This document shows, in pieces, positions 28,724 to 35,948 of a stretch of DNA of 64,000 nt. How positions within the stretch are numbered: position 1 is the first letter of the stretch; every line of letters begins with the position of its first letter. This DNA is from Terriglobia bacterium. Its GTDB lineage: Bacteria; Acidobacteriota; Terriglobia; Terriglobales; Acidobacteriaceae. Made by a program: the position numbers and the translations under genes. The stretch spans positions 122,514 through 186,513 of the forward strand of contig JAIQFH010000005.1 of assembly GCA_020073385.1 (NCBI GenBank), in the 5' to 3' direction. The notes under the pieces are model-generated. The model was given only the letters and a program-made list of their open reading frames with translations, did no database searches and had not been told where the DNA came from.

Positions 28724-29779
28724 ATGAAGAACACGGGTGAGAATGTGGTGCGGATTGAAGCGCTGGCGTTGAATGCGCTGGCGGACCGGATTGCGGGTCC
28801 GATGGGCGCAGCGTTTCAGCGGGCGGTGGATCTGATGTTTTGTTGCGCGGGGCGTGTGGTGGTAACCGGGATGGGGAAGAGCGGGCTGATCGCGCGGAAG
28901 ATTGCGGCGACGTTGAGTTCGACGGGGACGCCGGCGCTGTATCTGCATCCGGTGGAGGCGTTGCACGGGGATTTGGGGATGGTGGTGCGGGGGGATGTGG
29001 TGATGGCGCTGTCGGCATCTGGGGAGACGGAGGAGATTCTGGCTCTACTCGCGACGATTAAGAGGTTGCAGGTGCCGTTGATTTCGATGACGGGGGACGA
29101 GATCTGCGGGAGTGCATCTTTGAAGAACGGAAGTCAAAATCCCCACCCTGTCTCGCAAACGACGCGAGACAAGGGTGGGGCACCCGCCGGCATTTCCACA
29201 CTTGCTTCCGCGGCTGATGTCGCCCTCGATTGCTCTGTTGCGCGGGAGGCTTGTTCGCTGGGGCTGGCGCCTACGGCTTCTACTACTACTATGCTGGCTT
29301 TGGGCGATGCGCTGGCGGTTGCTCTGAGTGAGCGACGCGGATTCAAGGAGGAAGACTTTGCCAATTTGCATCCGGGGGGGAAGTTGGGGAAGCGGCTGGC
29401 GCGGGTGGAGGCGTTGATGCATGCGGGGGATGCGCTGCCTCGCGTTACTCCTGCGACTCGGATGCCGGATGTGATTTACGAAATGTCGCGGAAGAAGCTG
29501 GGAGTGACGGCTGTGGTGGAGGGCGAGCGGTTGGTGGGGATCATCAGCGATGGGGATTTGCGGCGACTGCTGGAGAAGCGTGGCAAGGATGTGATGGATC
29601 TGACGGCGGGGGAGGCGATGACGCGGGAACCGAAGACGATCGAGGCCGGCGAGTTTGCGGCTACGGCTCTGGCGGTGATGGAGGAAAAGAAAATTACGTC
29701 GTTGATGGTGGTGGATGAAGCGGGGAAGCTGGAAGGGATTGTGCATCTGCATGATTTGTGGGGAACGGAAATGATGTGA
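28724..29779 (+). CDS. kdsD: Arabinose-5-phosphate isomerase (KpsF/GutQ family) with repeat-encoded insertion
   Basis: 351 residues. Interconverts ribulose-5-phosphate and arabinose-5-phosphate, the first step of Kdo synthesis for LPS. SIS domain about 35-200 (VTGMGKSGLIARKIAATLSSTGTPA), then two CBS domains (about 215-345). Most members are about 325-330 residues; the excess is a block at about residues 136-155 reading GSQNPHPVSQTTRDKGGAP. This block is encoded exactly by a family A palindromic repeat (29131-29186). It sits between the SIS strand ending MTGDEIC and the conserved ADVALDCSVAREACSLGLAPT segment, and the frame is preserved. The true start is taken as ATG 28724; a GTG precedes it. 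Confidence 0.93.
   Translation: MKNTGENVVRIEALALNALADRIAGPMGAAFQRAVDLMFCCAGRVVVTGMGKSGLIARKIAATLSSTGTPALYLHPVEALHGDLGMVVRGDVVMALSASGETEEILALLATIKRLQVPLISMTGDEICGSASLKNGSQNPHPVSQTTRDKGGAPAGISTLASAADVALDCSVAREACSLGLAPTASTTTMLALGDALAVALSERRGFKEEDFANLHPGGKLGKRLARVEALMHAGDALPRVTPATRMPDVIYEMSRKKLGVTAVVEGERLVGIISDGDLRRLLEKRGKDVMDLTAGEAMTREPKTIEAGEFAATALAVMEEKKITSLMVVDEAGKLEGIVHLHDLWGTEMM
29131..29186. repeat. Family A repeat inside kdsD
   Basis: Arms CCCCACCCTGTCTCGC and GCGAGACAAGGGTGGGG with the flanks AAGTCAAAAT and CACC. It matches the intergenic copy at about 16664-16722 almost base for base. Confidence 0.92.
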
Positions 29780-29802
29780 CGCGAGGATGAGGACGCGTGG
29801 GA

Positions 29803-29850
29803 GGGCGAGACGCTCTCCCACACAGCCGGCGGGGACGCCGGCGCTACGGA
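29803..29850. repeat. Family E repeat
   Basis: GGGAGGGCGAGACGCTCTCCC hairpin then AGCCGGCGGGGACGCCGGCGCTACG, right after kdsD. Confidence 0.8.
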
Positions 29851-29888
29851 TGTTGCGGGGCTTGCGGCTGGTGGAGTTCGGTGGGAGA

Positions 29889-29894
29889 TACAAT
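29889..29894 (+). promoter_or_regulatory. -10 element for a probable leaderless mRNA
   Basis: TACAAT ending seven bases before the ATG at 29902; the -35 region is weak. Confidence 0.4.
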
Positions 29895-29901
29895 AGGCGG
29901 C

Positions 29902-30111
29902 ATGTATCATTACGATCCCAATACGGCGCTGGAAGAACTTAACGAGGATGCGACTTTGCCGAATCCTGTGCATGTGCGAGATATGATTCTGCGCGCGAAG
30001 CTGACGGCGGATAAATCGCTCGAGCTGAATCGGCTGTTTGTGGAGTATCAGAAGTTTTTTGGGGAAGCGCAGAAACTGGGGAAAGAGATTTTGAAGCAGC
30101 TGACTGGGTAA
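29902..30111 (+). CDS. Small helical protein of unknown function
   Basis: 69 residues, no signal peptide, almost entirely helical and charged (VRDMILRAKLTADKSLELNR, EAQKLGKEILKQL). The longer frame upstream reads through a family E repeat, so the ATG at 29902 was chosen. TACAAT seven bases before the ATG suggests a leaderless message. Not recognised. Confidence 0.6.
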   Translation: MYHYDPNTALEELNEDATLPNPVHVRDMILRAKLTADKSLELNRLFVEYQKFFGEAQKLGKEILKQLTG

Positions 30112-30123
30112 GGTCCTTCCTGA

Positions 30124-30172
30124 GCAAAATCCCACTTCTGGCAAAATCGGCCAGAAGTGGGGCACCCACTCG
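30124..30172. repeat. Family A repeat
   Basis: CCCACTTCTGGC / GCCAGAAGTGGGG arms followed by CACCC. Confidence 0.85.
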
Positions 30173-30205
30173 CGACGTGCTTGCACAGGCGAAATAAGGC
30201 GGGAT

Positions 30206-30889
30206 TCAGCCGACTGGGTTCTTCAGGCCATCGCTGTTGAATACGGTTGTGGCGATCGAGGACGTTTCGTGGAAAAAGGTCGATAGGTCGGCGGGAGAGA
30301 CTGTCCGGCCGGCGCGGTAGATGAAAAGATTTGTGCCGCTGGTTTCGATGTTCCAATTCCTTCCCGATGGGATCTGCTCCATGTAGCTCAACAGGCTGGA
30401 AGTGAAGAGGCGGCGGGTGCCTGCCTCGTCGGGGCTCTTCAAGGCGTAGCGGCGGGAGAAGCCGGGGTGAGAATCGAAATTGATGTCGGTGTGAACGATT
30501 GCGTCACCCAGTCGGTCGAAAATGCCTTCCGGTTTCAGAGCAAAAGGCGGGAACTGCGGTTTATCGGAGAAGCACGCGAGCGTCTGGGTGACGGTGCTCC
30601 TGCCCATGCGGTAGGTGTAGTCGAAAATGATTGCCTGTAAACTGCCGGCTGACCCAACCATTGCGTTCTTGAAACTGCCGCGAGTGCGCTGAAGCAGGCA
30701 CGTCTTGTGCTGTGGATTGAGCACCGGACCGCGCCAGGTGTCTCCCATGAAAGTGAAGCCGATCTGGGGCGCGGCGGCGGCGAGGTCCTGGGTTCGTTTG
30801 CGGGCGTTGAGGATCATCCAGATGATGACCACGACGAAAAGCGCGATGGGTGCGAGGATCCAGGGCAATGTGGAGGGGTGGGAGTTCAT
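30206..30889 (-). CDS. Single-pass membrane protein of unknown function
   Basis: 227 residues. One hydrophobic helix (about 8-28) is followed by a positively charged NARKRT, so the bulk (about 200 residues) is probably cytoplasmic. The soluble part has beta-rich stretches such as IIFDYTYRMGRSTVTQTLACF and aromatic motifs (SRRYALKSPDEAGTRRLF) that occur in uncharacterised bacterial proteins of this layout. No catalytic motif is evident. Confidence 0.72.
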   Translation of the reverse strand: MNSHPSTLPWILAPIALFVVVIIWMILNARKRTQDLAAAAPQIGFTFMGDTWRGPVLNPQHKTCLLQRTRGSFKNAMVGSAGSLQAIIFDYTYRMGRSTVTQTLACFSDKPQFPPFALKPEGIFDRLGDAIVHTDINFDSHPGFSRRYALKSPDEAGTRRLFTSSLLSYMEQIPSGRNWNIETSGTNLFIYRAGRTVSPADLSTFFHETSSIATTVFNSDGLKNPVG

Positions 30890-30977
30890 GGATGCAGAGT
30901 GAGAATGTTAGACCGGAGGCCGTGGGGAATCAACTGGGGGAGGATATTGTGAAGATACTCGACAGCACCGCGATACG

Positions 30978-31211
30978 CTATTCTCCCCTTAGGAAGTTAA
31001 TCAGTTCTTCTCGCGTGAAACCCGCTTCCCGCAACAACGACATCAGAGTGCCTTTGGGAAGATCGCGATTGTGTTGTGGAACGACGGCGCGGCGGCGCGA
31101 AGATGGATGGTAGTAGATGTAATGGCTGCCGGAAGTGTGGTCGAGGACAAAGCCATTCCGTTCAAGGAAGCGAATGACTTGGCGCGGTCTGATAGAGGGG
31201 AGCTTCGACAT
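30978..31211 (-). CDS. hicA: HicA-type mRNA interferase toxin
   Basis: 77 residues from the ATG at 31211 (a GTG one codon earlier is possible). A double-stranded-RNA-binding-like fold with the catalytic His in GSHYIYYHP and the downstream VPQHNRDLPKGTLMSLLREAGF signature. HicA cleaves mRNA and tmRNA; HicB neutralises it. The hicB gene is upstream on the same strand, but 136 bases away rather than overlapping. TATAAC lies a few bases before the start, so the toxin may have its own promoter. Confidence 0.92.
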   Translation of the reverse strand: MSKLPSIRPRQVIRFLERNGFVLDHTSGSHYIYYHPSSRRRAVVPQHNRDLPKGTLMSLLREAGFTREELINFLRGE

Positions 31212-31347
31212 CACCTGCTGTTATACCAATTGCGAATCCGATAAAACCAGCAGTAACAGTAGGCGGTGCAGAAATGTGGAAAACTCGCAAAAGGTTCTTG
31301 ATATGTGTGTCTTGCGGCACAATTCCTGATGTGAGAACCAGGTTTAG

Positions 31348-31587
31348 TCAGCGTGCGTACTCGAGATCTAGCGAGGCGAGCAGCGTTTCTTCGTCGGTGG
31401 GCACCGGTTCGTTGTGTTTGCGAAGGCTCGCGATGTAGCCAGAGATCGCGTCTTTCGCCATTTCTTGAGCTTCCTTCAGCGTGCGCCCATAGGTGACGCA
31501 ACCTGGAAGTGCGGGGACGAGCGCGGTGTAGCCACCCTCGGGTTCGGGGCGCAGCATGATGTTGTATCGGTAGCGTGCCTTCGCCAT
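31348..31587 (-). CDS. hicB: HicB-type antitoxin
   Basis: 79 residues. The conserved HicB core is EGGYTALVPALPGCVTYGRTL followed by EAQEMAKDAISGYIASLRKH, a partial RNase-H-like fold. The tail VPTDEETLLASLDL is short, with no added DNA-binding domain visible, so autoregulation may be weak or depend on other residues. It precedes hicA on the same strand. Divergent to proS. Confidence 0.9.
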   Translation of the reverse strand: MAKARYRYNIMLRPEPEGGYTALVPALPGCVTYGRTLKEAQEMAKDAISGYIASLRKHNEPVPTDEETLLASLDLEYAR

Positions 31588-31735
31588 GTCAAACCTAGTT
31601 TAACGCAAAATCCTTGAGAGTCACGCAGTTGTCAAGCAAAGTGCCTACCATGTCGTAAAATAACCAATTCCCCTTTGAATTGGGCTTGTGCCAGTATCTC
31701 GGTACTCGCTACTCGGGACGCGGTACTCCAAAACT

Positions 31736-33502
31736 ATGCATCGTTGGTCAGAGCTGTTTATTCCTACATTGCGCGAGGCGCCTGCTGACGCAGAAGTGGC
31801 TTCGCATAAATTTCTGGTGCGGGCGGGATACATCCGGCAGCTTGCGGCGGGGATTTATTCCTACCTCTTTCTTGGGAACCGATCATTCAACAAGATCATA
31901 CGAATTGTGCGTGAGGAGATGGACAAGATCGGGCAGGAGTATTACTTGCCGGCGCTGCATCCGCGGGAGTTGTGGGAGGCCTCTGGCCGTTACGCCCTGA
32001 TGGGCGAGAACCTGTTCCGGCTAAAGGACCGCAAAGGCACGGACATGTGCCTGGGGATGACCGAGGAAGAGGTCATGACTTCGATTGCGCTCAAGGAATT
32101 GCGGAGTTACAAGCAGTTGCCGCAGATCTGGTATCAGATTGCTCCGAAGTTTCGCGATGAGCCGCGTCCGAGGTCTGGGTTGTTGCGGGTGCGGCAATTC
32201 ATGATGAAGGACTCGTATTCGTTTGATATCGATGCGGCGGGGCTCGATGTTTCTTACAAGAAGCATTACGAGGCGTACTGCCGGATTTTCGACCGCTGCG
32301 GGTTGAAGTACATGGTGGTGGAGGCGGACTCGGGAGCGATGGGCGGGAAGGAATCGCACGAGTTTATGGTGCGGACTCCGGCGGGGGAAGATCAGATTGT
32401 GAGCTGCGACGGGTGCGACTACGCAGCGAACATGGAGAAGGCGACGTCGAAATTGGAGGCGGTGACGGATCTGGTGGCGGAGGGCGATGGAAAGCCGCTG
32501 CTGGTGCACACGCCGGGTCAGAAGACGATCGAGGAGGTCGCGCGGTACCTGGGCGTGTCCCCGAAGAACAAGATCAAGACGCTCGCCTACATGGCGGATG
32601 AAGTCGATGAGAAGGGGAAGAAAAAATCGCGCGCGATTGTGGTACTGATGCGCGGGGATCATCAGCTCAACGAAGCGAAGTTCAACGCGACTGTCGCGAC
32701 CGCTACACGCCCGATGGAGGAGCCGGAGATCGAGGCGTTATTTAATTCTCCCGCCGGATATCTTGGGCCTCTGGGAATTGAGTGGGCGCGTGATTTGAAG
32801 AATCATGGAGGCAAGCCTTTGCTGCTTGTCGACAAGGCGCTCGAGGGACGCGTGAATCTGATCGCTGGCGCGAACAAGAAGGATTATCACCTGAAGAATC
32901 TGACGCCGGGGAAAGATTTTCATCCGACGGCGTACGCGGATTTGCGGTCGGTGACGGCGGGGGAGGCGTGTCCGAATTGCGGGAAGCCTTTGCGGATCGA
33001 TACTGCAGTGGAGGTCGGGCACATCTTCAAGCTGGGGTATCGATATTCGGAGTCGATGGGGTTGCGGGTGCTCGACAGGAATGGCAAGGAAGTGATGCCG
33101 ATCATGGGGTGCTACGGGATCGGGATTGAGCGCATTTTGACGGCGGCTGTCGAGCAAGGAAATGACAATGACGGGTTCTGGCTGCCGGCGGCGATTGCTC
33201 CGTTTGAGGTCGTGGTCGCTCCGGTCAACGTGAAAGATGAGGCGGTGAGGAATGCGTCGGAGGACATTGCCAAGCGACTGGAGGCTGCGGGATTCGACGT
33301 GGTGCTGGATGACCGGGATGAGCGGCCGGGGGTGAAGTTCAAGGACGCGGATCTGGTCGGTATCCCTTTTAGAATCACGGTGGGAAAGAAGGTTACCGAA
33401 GGCACTGTGGAGGTCGTTTTACGCGAGACTCGCGAGGTGTGCGATGTTACGATCTCGGCGATAGTGGAATATCTTCAGGGAGTGCTCCGGCGGTCGGGAT
33501 GA
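31736..33502 (+). CDS. proS: Prolyl-tRNA synthetase
   Basis: 588 residues. Class II synthetase of the bacterial (ProS type 1) architecture. Motif 1 region at the N-terminus ([19 protein letters not shown]), motif 2 near residue 145 ([19 protein letters not shown]), and a YbaK-like editing insert at about 225-390 that hydrolyses mischarged Ala-tRNA. Motif 3 (GIGIERIL) near 460 and the anticodon-binding domain follow. The ATG at 31736 matches the usual start [16 protein letters not shown]. The upstream 150 bases contain a small CCAATTC/GAATTGG hairpin and a GGTACTC-rich repeat. Essential housekeeping gene. Confidence 0.97.
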   Translation: MHRWSELFIPTLREAPADAEVASHKFLVRAGYIRQLAAGIYSYLFLGNRSFNKIIRIVREEMDKIGQEYYLPALHPRELWEASGRYALMGENLFRLKDRKGTDMCLGMTEEEVMTSIALKELRSYKQLPQIWYQIAPKFRDEPRPRSGLLRVRQFMMKDSYSFDIDAAGLDVSYKKHYEAYCRIFDRCGLKYMVVEADSGAMGGKESHEFMVRTPAGEDQIVSCDGCDYAANMEKATSKLEAVTDLVAEGDGKPLLVHTPGQKTIEEVARYLGVSPKNKIKTLAYMADEVDEKGKKKSRAIVVLMRGDHQLNEAKFNATVATATRPMEEPEIEALFNSPAGYLGPLGIEWARDLKNHGGKPLLLVDKALEGRVNLIAGANKKDYHLKNLTPGKDFHPTAYADLRSVTAGEACPNCGKPLRIDTAVEVGHIFKLGYRYSESMGLRVLDRNGKEVMPIMGCYGIGIERILTAAVEQGNDNDGFWLPAAIAPFEVVVAPVNVKDEAVRNASEDIAKRLEAAGFDVVLDDRDERPGVKFKDADLVGIPFRITVGKKVTEGTVEVVLRETREVCDVTISAIVEYLQGVLRRSG

Positions 33503-33539
33503 AGTGAGTTTCCGGTCCCGCGGGAGCGGATTGTGGGAC

Positions 33540-33896
33540 ATGGGAACAGTTAAGGCAATCATCGGGTTTCTGCTGATCATCGGCGTGATCTACTGCGGAT
33601 TTCAGATCATTCCGCCGGAGCTGACGAATTACTCGTTCCAGGACGATCTGAGGAACATCGCGATGGTGGGCGGGGCAAATCCGCACCAGACCGATCAGGA
33701 TCTAATCGACGCCATCATGAAGAAGGCGCGGGAACATGACATCACACTGGCGCCGGAGCAGATCACGGTGCAGCGCATCGGCACTCCGGGCGCGCCGGCC
33801 GTGTTCGTGGCGGCAGATTACAGCGTGCCGGTGAGTCTGCCGGGATATTCCTTCTCGCTGCATTTCACACCTTCCAGCGGAAATCGGCAGCTGTAG
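33540..33896 (+). CDS. Small membrane-anchored protein (DUF4845-like)
   Basis: 118 residues. One N-terminal hydrophobic helix (about 4-22) then a short alpha/beta domain (about 30-118) with the pattern DLIDAIMKKAREHDI and a closing pair of beta strands. This is the layout of DUF4845-type proteins that often follow unrelated housekeeping genes. It starts 38 bases after proS and may be cotranscribed. The upstream in-frame codons overlap a Gly/Ser/Arg-rich stretch and were not used. Function unknown. Confidence 0.7.
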   Translation: MGTVKAIIGFLLIIGVIYCGFQIIPPELTNYSFQDDLRNIAMVGGANPHQTDQDLIDAIMKKAREHDITLAPEQITVQRIGTPGAPAVFVAADYSVPVSLPGYSFSLHFTPSSGNRQL

Positions 33897-34465
33897 GGAG
33901 AGCCAGCACTTGGCAATTAGCACTTAGCTTTTAGCCAAGTGCCTGGTGGCCATCTGTTTTGGCAAAGATCAAGGTCATCCTCGTACTGATCCTGTTTGCG
34001 TTTATTGCGAGCACGGTGTGGCAAGTCGCGGCCCGACGAGATGAATCTTGGTAGCGGGCGAGAGCGCTCGCTTCGCTCGCGGGACAGCCGAAGGCGGCTG
34101 TCCCCACATTTAGATCTCTCTTCTCTTTTTTTCTTACATCTGTTTTTTCTCCGGACTGCGTTACAGCTGGATGCTGTTGAACGCCTGCGCCAAAAACTTG
34201 CGCGGGGGCGCCCCGGACGAAGACGTCCGGGGCTACACAAAGGCCGACGCTACGAAAAACACATTCAGGGCTAGGCACTTTGGGTGTGGGCAATGACGTT
34301 CGTAACCTTGTCACTACGTTACGCGCGACCTAGGATCGGCGTGGGATCGGAGTTTTTGCGCTCTCCTGCGGGGCGCTGCCCAAGGGATTCCTCAAAGAGA
34401 AATTCGAGCGCGAAACGGAGATGGGATTCGCGCGGCTTGTGCGCAATTTGACGTGGAGGCGGTTC
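33897..34465. repeat. 570-base gap with family D and B repeats
   Basis: AGCACTTAGCTTTTAGCC-type repeat at about 33908-33945. Family D (GCTCGCTTCGCTCGCGGGACAGCC... CCCCACA) at about 34065-34110. Family B (CCCCGGACGAAGACGTCCGGGGCTACA) at about 34208-34235. A short purine-poor tract separates the last two. No gene is convincing. Confidence 0.7.
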
Positions 34466-35644
34466 ATGACGATGAAGGGTCGGGTACTGTTGGTTGGGAT
34501 CGTGATGCTGGCGGAAATGTGGCTTGTGGGCTGCGGCCATTACAACTGCGGGACAACGTTTGGAGCTTCGAGTTGCTCGGCGGGCAACAGCGGACTGAAC
34601 CAGGGCAACGGCAACACGACGAAGGGCACGTATCTCTTAATCGCGAATGCAGGCGGCATCCAGGGAGAAGTTCTAGATCCCACGGCAAAGACGATCAATA
34701 TTACACCGGGCTTTGGGACGGTCTCCACACCCGGTACGAACAACATACCGGGTGATTGGATGGTGGTGGCCGGCGGGAAGTTTATGTATTCGGCGTACAG
34801 TGGATCTGGGCTCATCTTCGGATGGACGCTCAACGGGACTGGAACGATTACCGCGATCAGCGGTGTGACGCCACTATCGGCTCTTTATCTGTTCACCAAT
34901 ACTTCGGCGGGGACCCAGGCAATGGTCGCGAATCCGGCGGGCACGCTGTTGTTTGTCTTGGATCAGAATAACGAACAGGTTGATGTATATCAGATCGGTA
35001 GTACTGGAGCGTTGAGCAGCAACCCAGCCATTATTCAGCTGCCCTCCGGATTCAGGCCATATAACCTGGCGGTAGACGGACAGGGAAAGTTTCTTTATAT
35101 CAGCAACATCGTCGGCCTCCTGACGACCGAAGTTGCAGTCTACAACATAAGCAGTGCGACTCTAAACCCGCCGGTTGCGATGACCCTGCAGCAGATGCAG
35201 GGGGAAGCGTCCGGAACGTACATGATCGGCACCAGAGCCGACATCGCCACCTTCGACAACAATCTCCACGTCATGAGTATTAATTCGTCGACCGGCGCGC
35301 TGACGGAGGTAGGAACGGGATTGCCCACCACGGACACGCCAGCGTTGGTGGCCGTTCAGCCGAACCCGGGCGGGACCTTGGTTTATTCGTTTGGCTTTGG
35401 CTCAACAATCGAAGGAGCTTCGTTCAACTTGACCACCGGTTCGCTGACTCCGATTTTGGGGTCCACCGCTACCGGTATTTCCGGAGAATTTGATCCAAGC
35501 GGAAAATATCTCTTCGTCGTGGAAGACACGAGCAATCCCACTGTCTTGGACGCATTCGACGTAAGTGCCAGTTCCACGCTGACCACCCCGCTTGCGAACG
35601 TGCCATGGGCTCCGGGGGCTTGGCAGACTTTCGACACCCAGTAG
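34466..35644 (+). CDS. Lipoprotein with seven-blade-type beta-propeller
   Basis: 392 residues from the ATG at 34466, which has GGAGG six bases upstream. A lipobox LVGC near residue 23 marks a lipoprotein. The mature protein is a repeating propeller of the 6-phosphogluconolactonase/YncE-like kind (for example NPAGTLLFVLDQNNEQVDVY and DGQGKFLYISNIVGLLTTEV, each a blade). These proteins are numerous in Acidobacteria and bind or sense extracellular ligands; enzymatic activity is not evident. Followed directly by a strong terminator. Confidence 0.88.
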   Translation: MTMKGRVLLVGIVMLAEMWLVGCGHYNCGTTFGASSCSAGNSGLNQGNGNTTKGTYLLIANAGGIQGEVLDPTAKTINITPGFGTVSTPGTNNIPGDWMVVAGGKFMYSAYSGSGLIFGWTLNGTGTITAISGVTPLSALYLFTNTSAGTQAMVANPAGTLLFVLDQNNEQVDVYQIGSTGALSSNPAIIQLPSGFRPYNLAVDGQGKFLYISNIVGLLTTEVAVYNISSATLNPPVAMTLQQMQGEASGTYMIGTRADIATFDNNLHVMSINSSTGALTEVGTGLPTTDTPALVAVQPNPGGTLVYSFGFGSTIEGASFNLTTGSLTPILGSTATGISGEFDPSGKYLFVVEDTSNPTVLDAFDVSASSTLTTPLANVPWAPGAWQTFDTQ

Positions 35645-35948
35645 TTTCGGGAGTCTTGGCACTTTCGAGACCCGCATGTACTGCGGGTCTCTTTTCGTTT
35701 GGGGAGGCGGGCGTACAATGGAGGGACCGCCTACATTCGTCGCAGGGAATTGTGTGCCGGGAGATGCGTGCGGTCGGGGATGAAGCAGATTCCTCCTTGC
35801 TCGCTGCGCTCGCTCGTCGGAATGACAAGGATTTGTGTTTGTGCCCGAGTGGGGCACCCTCGAGTTTTGTGGACTCGAATTACGTGACGGGGTTAAACCT
35901 TTTTGGGGCGGGGATCGTCTGAATAGAATCTGGGCGTGAGTCGAGACT
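35645..35948. other. Gap with terminator and repeat fragments
   Basis: Contains the terminator at 35667-35700, a family G repeat (GCAGATTCCTC... CGTCGGAATGACAAGG) at about 35783-35830, a partial family A tail (GTGGGGCACC), and the promoter of the PBP gene (TTTTGG, 17 bases, TAGAAT at 35924-35929). Confidence 0.65.
35667..35700 (+). terminator. Intrinsic terminator of the lipoprotein gene
   Basis: GAGACCCGCA and TGCGGGTCTC form a perfect 10-bp stem with a 5-base loop, followed by TTTTCGTTT; 23 bases past the stop. Confidence 0.9.
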
